Assembly (NCBI GenBank): GCA_025506515.1
Contig: CM046443.1
Location: forward strand, 27,475,551-27,539,550
DNA from: Flaveria trinervia
Lineage: Eukaryota > Streptophyta > Magnoliopsida > Asterales > Asteraceae
Direction of reading: 5' to 3'
DNA length: 64,000 bases
The position numbers and the translations under genes are program-made. Every line of letters begins with the position of its first letter. Positions within the stretch are counted from its first letter, which is position 1. Shown piece after piece: positions 46,481 to 57,043 of this stretch. Under the pieces are notes generated by a model, which saw nothing but the letters and a program-made list of their open reading frames with translations, did not search any database and was not told where the DNA came from.

Positions 46481-48110
46481 TGATTGTTTATTTTTGCAGG
46501 GTTCTTCAACATGCCAAAGTAGCATCTGGTATGTAGACAATGGGGGATCTATGCACATGACTGGGAACAGCTCTCTCCTTCATGACTACTCTCAAGGAAA
46601 GAAGGGATTTGTTTCTTTTGGCAATGATGCTAGGGGTTACATCATTGGAAATGGCTTTGTCTCCAATGGAGAAATCAAGTTTGATGATGTTAATCATGTG
46701 AAAAATCTCAAGTACAATCTCTTGAGTGTCAGTCAAATGTGTGATAAAGGCCATGTTGCTCTTTTCACCAGTCAGAACTGTAGGATTCTGTCATCCAAAG
46801 TTCTGCATTTGATTGATAAGGTGTTGGATGATCACACTCTCCTGAAAGCCAACAAGACATGAAGAGTGTATGCCTTAGATCTCTCCAAGAAAATAGATCT
46901 AAGAGGCAATCCTTGCCTATTTTCCAAAGCCTCTTCTCAAGAATCTAAACTGTGGCACAGAAGGCTTGGTCATGTTAATCTCAAAAACATGAATCAGCTT
47001 ACCCACAATAGTTTAGTCAGAGGCTTACCAATAAAGGAGTTCCACTGTGATGAAACCTGCACTGCTTGTTTAAAAGGAAAACAACACAAAGTCTCATTCC
47101 CTCCTATTAAAGTGCCTAAGTCCACTGCCTGCTTGCAATTATTGCATATGGATCTATTTGGTCCTGTGAGAGTAATGAGCATGGCAAAGAAGAAATACTG
47201 TCTGGTAATTGTGGATGATTACTCCAGATTTGTATGGACTTTCTTTCTACATTCAAAGGATGAGGTTGCTCAGAAGATTATTCACTTTGTGTTGTATATT
47301 GAGAAGCAGTATTCCCTTCCAGTCAAGTGTATTAGGAGTGATAATGGAACTGAATTCAGAAATCATACACTTGATGACTTCTATCTTTCAAAGGGAATCA
47401 AAAGGCAGTTTAGCATTCCAAGGACTCTAGAACAAAATGGAGTAGTGGAGAGAAAGAACAGGACCCTCATTAAAGCTGCAAGGTCCATGCTGGCTGACTC
47501 TGGTTTGCCACTGACCTTTTGGGCTGAAGCTGTCAACACAGCTTGCTATGTGCAAAATAGAGTTTTATTAAATCAGAGGTTGATGAAGACTCCATATGAA
47601 GTCCTCCATCATTTGGCTCCTCTGATTTCATATTTCAAGCATTTGGGTGTCCCTTTTTTTCTCAACACAAAGGATCAACTCCATAAATTTGATCCTAAGG
47701 TGGATGCAGGGTATTTTGTTGGTTATTCATCTACTTGCAAGGCATACAGAGTCTTCAACTGCAGAACAAAGATGGTTGAAGAAACTCTACATGTTAAGTT
47801 CAATGAATCTCCAAAGGAAAAGATTCCACAAAGCCCTGTGGAGTTATTTGATTTGGACATACTACAATATGTTCCTTATCAAACTCCTGCTGTTGCTCCT
47901 GTCAACAGTTCACCACCTGGTGGTACTGCTGGTGCTGATGATGATGATGATTGCCGTACTCACCTCTTCAGGTTTAGTGATCAACTGCCTGATTCAGCTA
48001 GACCTGATGTTCCTGTAGCTCCAGTAGCACCATCCACAACAAATGCTGATGAGATCTCTTCGAATTCAACTTCCTTTGAATTACCATCCACTGATTGTTT
48101 CAAGAAATGA
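46431..48110 (+). pseudogene. Element J protease and integrase (interrupted)
   Basis: The stretch 46431-46862 carries the copia protease with SIWYVDNGGSMHMTG, where the family norm is D[S/T]G followed by CSRHMTG, then NLLSVSQMCDKGH. An in-frame TGA at 46860 separates it from 46863-48110. There the GAG-pre-integrase finger (LWHRRLGHVNLKNM, CTACLKGKQHKVSF) and the DDE core are intact: HMDLFGP (first Asp), CIRSDNGTEF (second Asp), EQNGVVERKNRT (Glu). The C-terminal part with HLGVPFFLN and FVGYSSTCKAYRVFN ends in an acidic, Pro-rich linker (DDDDD near 47938). A frame change at about 48045-48110 leads to RT. The Asn in the protease triad would be expected to impair or abolish cleavage. Confidence 0.93.
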
Positions 48111-49794
48111 TTCACCATCACCATCTGTTACTGCTCAGCCTGCTACAAACACTTGCACAGATCTCATTGTGTATCAAGATCTAAAGAATCACCCTATGTC
48201 TCAAATCATTGGTGATATCACTGCTGGAGTATCAACAAGAAGTCAATTGTCAAATTTCTGCTTCTATGCTCTCTTCATCAAGAGCCAAGAGCCAAAATTA
48301 TCACATTGCTTTAAGGACAATGGATGGGTTGATGCCATGCAGCTTGAGCTTCTTCAGTTCAAGAAACAGCAAGTGTGGGAACTGGTTCCTCTCTCCTCTG
48401 TAAGTGGCAATAGGCACACAAACTGTAGGAACAAAACGATGAAAATGGCTTATTGTAAGAACAAAGCCAGACTGGTGTTCAGGGGTTTGCACAAAGAAGG
48501 GGATTGATGATGAAACCTTTGCCCCTGTAGCCAGACTGGAAGCAATTCGATTGTTTTTAGCTTATGCTGCTTATCAAAACCTTAAAGTTTTTCAAATGGA
48601 TGTCAAAAGTGCATTTTTGTATGGAAAAATTAAAGAAGAGGTCTATGTATGTCAACCTCCAGGATTTGAGGACAATAAACATCCTAATTGGGTGTATAAG
48701 CTTGATAAGGCTCTTTATGGGTTAAAACAAGCTCCTAGAGCCTGGTATGAGACATTATCAAACTTTCTTCTGGAAAATAATTTCACTAGAGGCTCCATAG
48801 ATAAGACTTTATTCATTAAAAAGCTGGGCAGCATAATCTACTTGTTCAAATTTATGTAGATGATATCATTTTTGCATCCTCTGATCCAAAGTTGTGTGAT
48901 GCCTTTACAAAGTTGATGCAACAGAAGTTTGAATGAGTGCCATGGGAGAGTTACAGTTCTTTCTGGGGTTGCAAATCAAAAAAAAGGTTGATGGATTTTC
49001 ATTCATCAGTCCAAATACACAAAAGATCTTTTGCAAAAGTTTGATTTACAAAACTGTAAGCCTTGTTCTACCCCCATGTGCAGCACCACACAACTGGATA
49101 CAGATCAGAAAGGTAAAGTGGTTGATGAAACACTTTATAGATGTATGATTGGGTCCTTGATGTATTTAACAGCTTCTAGACCAGATATTATGTTTGCTAC
49201 ATGTGTTTGTGCTAGATTTCAGGCTGCACCTAAAGAGTCTCATCTGATTGCAGTCAAGAGGATCTTTAGATATCTGCAAGGCACTCCATCTCTAGGTTTA
49301 TGGTATTCTACTGGACATTCTGGTAAATTAGTTGCTTGTTCTGACAGTGACTATGCAGGGTGTAAGTTGACCAGGAAATCAACTGCTGGTGGATGTCAAT
49401 TCCTAGGCAACTGCTTGATTCTTGGCAGAGCAAGAAACAGACCTCAGTTGCTACATCAACTGCTGAAGCAGAGTACATTGCTGCTGCAAGTTGCACCTCT
49501 CAGGTACTCTGGCTTCAGAACCAACTTCTGGATTATGGCATTACAGAGACTAAGACTCCATTGTTAATGGATAGTGCTTCAGCGCTGTGTATTTTCAAAA
49601 ATCCAGTCCAGCACTCTAGGACCAAACATATAGAGATCAGACATCATTTTATAAAGGATTGTTTTGAAAAAGGTCTGATTGATCCTAAGTTTGTGCCTAG
49701 TGCTGATGAGCTTGCAGACATTTTTACTAAGCCTTTGGATAGTTCAACTTTCCAAAACCTGGTGTTAAGGCTTGGTATGCTGCAGCTAGAATAA
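48043..49794 (+). pseudogene. Element J reverse transcriptase and RNase H (broken)
   Basis: Copia RT begins at about 48300 with DNGWVDAMQLELLQFKKQQV, then a garbled stretch (48400-48500) with a frame change. The stretch 48551-48859 holds QMDVKSAFLYGKIKEEVYV, QPPGFED and KLDKALYGLKQAPRAW. The catalytic QIYVDDIIFASSD follows in another frame at about 48848-48890. Then come MGELQFFLGLQI (48933) and SRPDIMFATCVCARFQAAP (49031 on). RNase H has ACSDSDYAGCK, a frame change near 49410, STAEAEYIAAASC, LMDSASALC and KHIEIRHHFIKD, and ends ADIFTKPLDSS...LGMLQLE at TAA 49792-49794. All catalytic blocks are present but lie in at least four frames. Confidence 0.93.
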
Positions 49795-50562
49795 GTGACA
49801 ACTACTGATGATCTTAGTAATAAGTACTGATGATCATTGGTAACCATGTCACATATAAGTACTGATGAGTTCTTTTACCCTCAGCAGTTTTTATAACTAC
49901 TGAAGGCTAAATGTCTCACAAGTACTGAAGTACTTCATCTGTTCTAAACTACTGATGTAGTTACAACTACTGATGCAGTTACAACTACTGAAATTAGTAA
50001 AAACAGATAAGTACTGATGTCCTATGAAACAACTGAAATCAGCCAAAAAGGCTGATGAATGTGTTGAGGACAGTATGAAACAGCTGAAAAGCTAAGAATT
50101 GACGAAAACAGCTGATGAGAAATTTCTCTTCAGTCGTTTGTACAACTGCTGTTTCATTCTAAACAACTGAAGCAATACCATGTCTTCAGTAGTTTTCTAA
50201 CTACTGATGACTAATACCAAGTCTTCAGTTGTTTACAACAGCTGATGACAAAACCACTGTCTTCAGTAGTTTCACAACTACTGATGACAAACACCAAGTC
50301 CTCAGTTGTTTCAATCATCTGAAGTCAAAACCACGGTCTTCAGTAGTTTTTTTTAACTTCTGATGCCTAACACCATGACTTCAGCTGTTTCAACGTCTGA
50401 AAGGATAATACCATGTCAACAGTCGTTTTAAAACTACTGATGACTAACACCACATCCTTCAGTCGTTTTCTTACCCGTACCCTATAAATATCCCTGACCT
50501 AATCCTTCAGATGTTTCATCTTCTTCAAACCTAACGTTCCTCTCCAAACTTCTCTCTTCTCA
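49795..50562 (+). promoter_or_regulatory. U3-like repeat spacer and TATA box upstream of the accessory ORF
   Basis: Between the pol stop and the accessory ORF lie about 690 bases packed with ACAACTACTGATG, CAACTACTGAAG and their inverted form CTTCAGTAGTTT. These are the same words that fill U3 of the J LTR. At 50481-50490 comes CCTATAAATA, a good TATA box. An 80-base CT-rich leader (50491-50562) then leads to the ATG at 50563. By layout this is a second, internal promoter for the accessory ORF, like U3 plus TATA in the LTR. No transcript evidence is available from sequence. Confidence 0.6.
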
Positions 50563-53500
50563 ATGGCGTCCATGCAAATTAAACCGCGACACAACTGTGT
50601 TGCCTACCTTACTAAATCGCCTGTCTGGGCTAAGTTCGATACTGCTATCGATCTTATGTTCAGTCCCAATACAAAACGGCATTTCTTCTAAATCCCATAC
50701 TACATGCCGAATCCCTCCAACATTTTTGGATGCACGTTACTATTACCACTGGGGAGAACAACACACCATCTCTCCAGTCGGTTGTCAACAACAAAGAAGT
50801 GGTCATCACTCCTGCAATAATCCTCCAAATTCTTTCTCTGGATGATGCTATTTCCCTGCTGGATATCCCAATGGCACCACAGATCTATCCTTTGCCCAAC
50901 ATGGATATCAAGGCAATCTCAGTGCCTCCACTATCATGAAGAAACACTTCCATGATGCTGAACGCCTAATTTTTCACATGGTGAATGTATGTTTGGCTCC
51001 TAAGACTTCGTCTTGGGATCAAATGTCGACAAAGTGGCAGCAGGTAATGTATTCTATTCTTGAGCAACAACCGCTAAACTTTTCAGAAATAATTTTCGGA
51101 GCTCAAGGATATGGCTCAAAAACTAACTGTTAACCGTTGGATACTATATCCACGGTTCATAATGGCCATCATTACAAACCAGCTTAATGCTGAGGGACTT
51201 GTTGGCTTGGGAGTCCCTGCTACGGCTGTTCTGCGGAAGTATACTCCCGGCACAACTCTGACCAGACACTCAAATTGGCTTCCAAGCTGCGCAAACCCAC
51301 GCAGCTGAACCCACAGCCACCACCTCCAAATCAAAAGTCCCCACCAAACCCACCAAAAAAAAACCCAAAACGGCTACTCAGGGAATTGAGTCCCCTGAGG
51401 ATGCCCCTGCAACACAAACGCAGGATATATCCGCTAGTCCAAACCCCCTAGTGGATACAATGACTCTTCCAGCCATAGCCGCTCAGGCTTCCTCTTAACA
51501 GGAGCCTGCAGCAACCACACAAGGGGTACCTACATATCTGGGATCTTCCTCACTTGAGGAGATTGCCATTGAAAAGCACCAACCTCCCCAGGTGCACACT
51601 GCTTCTATCCCTTCATCCCATCCAACCGCCCCTCACAACCCAACTTTAATAGTTACACAAGTGCTAACTCAACTGCACTCCTCACCCCCTCCCCAGAAAC
51701 CACTTACTACTGGGAACACCTCTACAATTGAGGGGGAGGAACATAGTGCAATTGAGAACCCACAACACAAGGGTTTACCACTTCTATCTCCTGGTGTAGA
51801 TAAGGAGGTTAGAATATCTAGTGAGGCTGCCACCTCTTCTGAATCAGCACATGATCAGAATGAGGCTGGTAACATTGCTAAGACCTCACTAGAGGCAACA
51901 GCTGATGATGGACATTGTCCTGAGGCTGGAAGTCCCCAGTACCAAGCAAAAGGGGCACATGCAACAATTGGTCTACACCTAGTGCATGTAAATCCTGCTC
52001 CAAGCAGAAGGTCAGATGATTCAGCTTCGGCTGATGATGACCTGGGCTTTTTCTACGATGTTCTTGCCCAGAACACAATCCTTGAAGAGAAAGTCAGTAG
52101 GCTGCAAAACCTACTTGACCAACTCTCACAAGGAGAAAGACCATCTGCCTCCACCAACCCGCAGATGGCACCTTCAGTTGAAGGTTCCCCAAACACTGAG
52201 CCACTCCAAACTCAACCACCTGCCTCTGCTTCAGGCCCTATTTCTCAAGAACAGAACCCTCCTGAGCAAATAGGTGTTGTACTTCAAAATTCCCTCCCTC
52301 TCATCACACCCATAATCACTGATATTGTGACTAAAGCCATTGATGAGAGACTTTCCTCAACTTTACAACCCTTGATTGATGCTGCTGTGCAAAAGACACT
52401 TTCTGCGGTACAAACCCCTTCCTCCAATGCATCCAAAAAGGGGGAGAGTACTGCAGTGAAAGAAAAGAAGAGGAAAAGAACAGAGGAAGAGAAGGAAGAG
52501 AAGCAAGCCAAGAGGAGGAGAAAGAAAAGCAACCTCTGCTCACTTACAAGCGAAAGAAAAGTGCTGATGATCATACTGCTGAAGACAAATCCTTGGAAGA
52601 GCTGGTAAAAGAAGCTGACACTACACACAGTCGATCCATGGATAAAATAATTGAACAACTCTTCAGACAAGGGTTTGATACAGCCACATTGGATAGTGAG
52701 ATCAGAAGGTTGGAAGTGCAAGAGATTCAAACCCGATGGGCTGGGTATGATGCTCTTGAAAAAGAGAGATTGGAGATAATGATCCGCTTCATTGCAAAAT
52801 ACTTAGGAAGATCGTTAATGGAGATTCGCGCGTGGACCAGGGACAGTATTCTGGCTATAGCCACCAGAATCTGTCTGTCTGAGCAATTCCACAAGGGGAT
52901 TATTGTTGAAGCCCTTGATGAGGCTGGGGCTGGTAAAAGGTTGGAAATGGCTAAACTTACAAAGTCGAAACTTACTACAAAGATGTTGGATCAACCTTCC
53001 CTTCCACCCACTCAACACTGCCTACCCCTCAAATCTCCAAACCAATCTCTAAGCCCAACACCAAACATCCTCTTTCTTCAAAACCAATTCCTTTACCAAC
53101 CCAACCATCATCCAGTGATGCACCTAGAAGGAGGGAAGGGTGCTGAGGATGGAAGAAGAGAAGAAGAAGAGGATGAAGATGATAGTCTGCCACTCTCTGC
53201 TGTTCTAAAGCTACCAAAACCCAGAAGTCAACCCATGATCACACCTGACTCTCAAAGGGAAATGGTCAGAGTCAAGATAGAAGATGAAGAACAGCAGAAA
53301 CAGCACGATGAGCAACTATTGAAGATGGTTGACAAGGAATTTCCTCAGTCATCATCTATTCAAGCCATGAAAGGGCATGCTCAGAGGCTGTACACTCTCA
53401 GGCACACTTTTCAGTATCAGAAGGAGAGAGTGAGAGTATGGCCAGACCCCAGGGTGAGTTCTAGAATCCATAAAAGAACTATTCCACACAATACAATGGC

Positions 53501-53897
53501 CAGGTTAGAAAAACAATAGATTCTACCATCATGTTGGCCATGTAGTCACACCCTGGGAAATAATTGATGAATTCAAGAAAGCTCATCAAGAAATATGACC
53601 CCTCAAGCCTTACTAGAAAACAAGATGATTAAAAAGGGGTTGTTATATAAAAAGCTTGAAGACATCCAGAAGAATGAGCTCCAGTTACTCCTTGAAGGCA
53701 CCCATCCTGATGAATTTGTTTATAGGGAGGTAACTACAGTGGAGCTGAGAAATGGCAGGACCATGAAGTACTTATCTGAGTACTATGGTCCAGAGTTCTT
53801 CTTCGAAGGAGGAGTAGAAGAACTCTCTCAGGAGGAACAAGTTATTCTCCTTGAGGCCTATGTTCGAGAGTCATACAGACTCATTATGGGGAAGTAA
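50563..53897 (+). pseudogene. Element J accessory 3' ORF (broken), function unknown
   Basis: The ATG at 50563 opens MASMQIKPRHNCVAYLTKSP, and the frame then shifts repeatedly. Pieces in order: ITTGENNTPSLQSVVNNKEV, then ITPAIILQILSLDDA (50730-50939); KKHFHDAERLIFHMVNVCLA...LNFSEIIFG (50936-51133); WILYPRFIMAIITNQLNAEG (51111-51308); a Pro/Thr/Gln-rich linker (51300-51760); an acidic then coiled-coil-like segment (EEKVSRLQNLLDQL) and a Lys/Arg-rich KKRKRTEEEKEEKQAKRRRK, possibly a nuclear signal (51592-52608); a helical segment (52593-53519); and a C-terminal 100-residue piece (53595-53897). The element L protein at 60405-61104 shares the FW...IT..IQ..LGL.D...FS..I...YPRF pattern. I see no signal peptide or membrane segment, so an envelope role is not supported. 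Function unknown; possibly RNA/DNA-binding. Confidence 0.75.
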
Positions 53898-54097
53898 ATC
53901 TCATGAATGGGATAACAACTCTGTGTCCAGTTCCCCAAAACAGAGTTCCCATTCATACCCTGCCAAACAAATATCTGAGATCTTCCCAGGCCGGAGCTTA
54001 CATGGGTCATCTTCTCTACTGATCAAGAAGGAAAAAGACAAACCTTTTGCCATAATAAGTGGGGAATAAATAATTTAGAGGTTTTGGCTGCATTGGT
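53898..54097 (+). other. Untranslated stretch before the J PPT, nothing seen
   Basis: 200 bases between the end of the accessory ORF and the PPT. Contains GAAAAAGACAAACC and an AATAAATAATTT stretch. No gene. Confidence 0.6.
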
Positions 54098-54108
54098 TCA
54101 GGGGGAGT
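54098..54108 (+). promoter_or_regulatory. Element J polypurine tract
   Basis: TTCAGGGGGAGTT directly precedes TGTTGGACC of the 3' LTR. L (minus strand) has the same AACGGGGAGTT form. Confidence 0.85.
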
Positions 54109-54109
54109 T

Positions 54110-54951
54110 TGTTGGACCAAAAGAACCAATGAGCCAAGATCAGAAAACCTCTAAGTCCCACATGGTATCACAACAACTGCTGAAAGCTTCATCAGCAGTT
54201 TGACAAGTGCTGAAGACTTCAACAGCTGAAGATCAAGTGCTGAAGACTTCAACAGCTGAAGAACTAAGTGCTGAAGTACAACAGCTGAAGAACACAAGTA
54301 CTAAAGCTGAACAGCTGAAGAACGCAAGTACCGAAGCTGAACAGCTGAAGAACACAAGTGCTGAAGCTGAAAGACCAAAGTACTGAAGTACAACAGCTGA
54401 AGAGTTTACAAGTGCTGAAGATCAACAACTGATGTACAAAGTCTGAAGACAAAGACTGAAGACATCAGCTGATGATATCTACTGAAGTCATCAGCTGATG
54501 AAACATCTGAAGGTCAAAGTCTGAAGATCAAGTACTGAAGCCTCAGTAGTTTGTCACAACTGCTGAAGAGTACTTCTTCAGTAGTTGTGATATCAATAGT
54601 TTTATATTCTGTACTTAACACTGATATGTTCTCAGTAGTTGTGAACATTTCAGTAGTTTGTTAAGATTTAGTTTTTTTGTAATAGATCTGCCAGTTGTCA
54701 CTTTCCGTGATAACAGCAGTGGTTGTCGCACTCTATATAAGGAGTAACAACCTATTGTAATAGTGTGAATGATTGATCAGAAATATTCCATATCTATAAA
54801 CATTCCTGAATCAGAAATATATTCTCTCACTAAACCGTATGTGCTCTTAATGCATACAAGTATCGATTTCTTGCTACAATTGTCTAATTCCTGTTCTTAT
54901 TCCGCTGCTTTGAACTCTAATACATCATACTTGTGATCGCTGATCCTGACA
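54110..54951 (+). repeat. Element J 3' LTR
   Basis: 842 bp, near-identical to 42562-43408. Visible differences are about six substitutions and about five one-base deletions in short T or A runs. TATA box at 54732-54742. Confidence 0.95.
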
Positions 54952-54956
54952 AGTTT
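54952..54956. repeat. Target-site duplication of J, right copy (AGTTT)
   Basis: Matches 42557-42561. Confidence 0.93.
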
Positions 54957-55036
54957 GGTCCCCTGACTTTGGACTTTATTTCTTTTCTTTTTTTTTTTCT
55001 TTTCTTTGGCTTTAAAAGAAATAACCGGGTGTTACA
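54957..55036 (-). mobile_element. Element K 3' LTR, terminal segment after J
   Basis: GGTCCCCTGACTTTGGAC...AACCGGGTGTTACA, the 5' terminus (in element orientation) of the K LTR. It joins logically to 42561. Confidence 0.88.
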
Positions 55037-55053
55037 ATTCAACCCCCCTTAAA
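55037..55053 (-). promoter_or_regulatory. Element K polypurine tract
   Basis: The minus strand reads TTTAAGGGGGGTTGAAT directly before TGTAACACCCGG, the same arrangement as B at 722-739. Confidence 0.85.
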
Positions 55054-55089
55054 TAGGTTTTATCCCGAACCTGTTATTCCTCGAACAGA

Positions 55090-56419
55090 CATGGGTAATG
55101 TTGTCTCATCTCTTCTTCAGTCTCCCACGTAGACTCGGACCCCTTCATGTGCTTCCACTGTACACACACAAGAGGAACCACTTTATTTCTCAGCATCTTC
55201 TCTTTTCGATCAATTATCACCACTGGTTGCTCCACATAATTGAGTCATTCATCTACCTCAATATCCTCCGGTGGAACAACCATATCTTCGTCTGCCAAAC
55301 ATTTTCTCAGATGAGATACATGGAACGTCAGATGAATTCCACTTAACTCATCTTGTAACTCCAGTCTATAGGCCATCTCTCCTACTCGATCAATGATTCG
55401 GAAAGGCCTTATGTATCTCGGGCTCAACTTTCCCCGTTTTCTTAACCGAATGATACCTTCCAAGGTGAGACTTTTAACATAACCCTGTCACCCACCTGGA
55501 ACTCAATCGGTCTACGTCGTTTATCGGCATACAACTTTTATCTATCTTTGGCTGCCTCATGAATGCCTTGATCTTTTCAAGCTTCTCAGTCATAGCCTCG
55601 ATCACCTCGATGCTTCCTAACTCTTTCTGACCAATATCACCCCAACACACAGGTGTCCTACATCTCCTACCATATAGCATCTCATAAGGGGGCATACCAA
55701 TACTGGCATGATAACTGTTGTTATATGAGAACTCATCTAACGGTAAGTGGTCATCCCAACTTCCTCCAAAATCGATAACACATGCCCGAAGCATATCCTC
55801 CAATGTCTGAATGGTCCTTTCTGACTGACCATCCGTTGGGGATGATAAGCCATGCTAATATGTACCTCGTCCTCATCGCGTTGTGGAATTTCTTCCAAAA
55901 TTTAGATGTAAACCGGGTGTCACGATCAGACACAATAGACACCGGCACACCATGACGAGTTACAATTTCCTTGATGAATAGATCCGCCAACCTCTCAGAT
56001 GAATATGTCTTGCGGATCGGTAGGAAGTGAGCACTCTTTGTCAAACGGTCAACTATCACCCATATGGCATTATACCCTTTCGGGGTACGTGGTAGCTTCG
56101 TAATAAAATCCATGATGATGTGCTCCCAATTCCACTCCGGTATATCCAAAGGTTGGATCTTCCCATACGGCTTCTGATGCTCGGCCTTCACTTGTAGACA
56201 AGTAAGGGATTTACTCACATACTCCACCACATCGCGCTTCATACCCGACCACCAATAATCTTTCTTCATGTCTTGGTACATCTTTGTAGCACTGGGATGA
56301 ATAGAGTATCGAGTCTTATGAGCTTCATCCATATATTCATGCGTAGATCCCCAAAACGAGGAATCCATATCGTCCGAATCAGGTTCTAACACCGAGTGTG
56401 TTTTCACCCAATTCCGCAA
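55090..56419 (-). pseudogene. Element K integrase and chromodomain (broken)
   Basis: Minus strand. The stretch 55751-56419 contains the second Cys pair of the finger in altered form (SKSLTCLQVKAEHQKPYG), the core MDFITKLPRTPKGYNAIWVI (first Asp) and VSIVSDRDTRFTSKFW (second Asp). A frame change at about 55855 precedes the Glu block. The stretch 55474-55803 has MEDMLRACVIDFGGSWDDHL, FSYNNSYHASIGMPPYEMLY. The stretch 55245-55463 has RKRGKLSPRYIRPFRIIDRV and HLTFHVSHLRKCLADED. After a stop at about 55244 the same frame continues as a chromodomain (VIIDRKEKMLRNKVVPLVCV, KGSESTWETEEEM, QHYP). Very close to element B at 1-699, so B and K are one family. Confidence 0.9.
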
Positions 56420-57043
56420 TCAGGCCTCTCATTCTTTCGGAGTTAAGATGATCTTCTTTAAGTGCCTCATCTTGGAACTTTTTGACTTGCTTCATCAAAT
56501 CGGAGGTCATGATCAACTGGTAAACTTTCACCCGAATCGGCTCGGGTCTCTCTTTTCGGCTAAGGGCATCCGCCACCACATTGGCTTTGCCCGGATGGTA
56601 GTGGATCTCGCAATCATAATCTTTTATAAGCTCCAACCATCTCCTCTGCCTCATATTCAAATCTTTCTGCTCAAAGAAGTACTTCAAGCTCTTGTGGTCA
56701 GTGAATATGGTGCACTTCATCCCATAAAGGTAGTGCCTCCAAATCTTTAGCGCAAAGACCACGGCTGCTAGCTCCAAGTCATGAGTAGGATAATTGACCT
56801 CATGAACCGTCAACTGTCGGGATGCATAGGCTATAACCTTTCATCTCTGCATTAACACACACCCCAGCCCCGAGTAGGAAGCATTAGAATAAACCACCAG
56901 ATCTTCACTTCCATCAAGTAATGACAAAGCAGGAGATTGAGTCAACCTCTCCTTTAATTCCTCAAATGCCTTCTCTTGAGCTTGAACCCATACAAATTTT
57001 ACATCTTTCCAGGTCAACTTGGTTAGTGGAGAAGTGATCTTAG
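56379..57043 (-). pseudogene. Element K RT end and RNase H (interrupted by L)
   Basis: The stretch 56841-57043 has the RT connection (ITSPLTKLTWKDVKFVWVQA, EKAFEELKERLTQSP) and the first RNase H Asp block in altered form (VVYSNASYSGLGCVLMQR, Asn for Asp). The stretch 56379-56813 continues NYPTHDLELAAVVFALKIWR, TIFTDHKSLKYFF, NMRQRRWLELIKDYDCEIHY and NVVADALSRKER. At 57043/57044 the RT sequence stops and the TGTTAGGATC terminus of L begins. The rest of K (RT fingers, protease, gag, 5' LTR) must lie beyond the right edge. Confidence 0.88.

Larger units (their letters stand above)
42562..54951 (+). mobile_element. Element J: structurally complete copia element with accessory 3' ORF
   Basis: A 12.39-kb Ty1/copia element with TSD AGTTT, inserted in the LTR of K. 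Layout: 5' LTR (42562-43408), PBS (43411-43422), gag (43643 to about 46480), protease-integrase (46431-48110), RT-RNase H (48043-49794), a 685-bp repeat spacer with a TATA box (49795-50490), accessory ORF (50563-53897), PPT (54098-54108) and 3' LTR (54110-54951). The order PR-IN-RT-RH defines copia. The size and the extra ORF after pol resemble the SIRE/Maximus lineage. The LTRs differ at only about a dozen places by eye, so insertion was recent, yet all ORFs are broken. That suggests it moved using proteins from another copy, or that the assembly contains indel errors. Confidence 0.95.

Noticed and set aside
50563..53897. Envelope glycoprotein for the accessory ORF
   Set aside because: No signal peptide, transmembrane segment or furin-like site is visible. 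The label env-like from SIRE elements is positional only.
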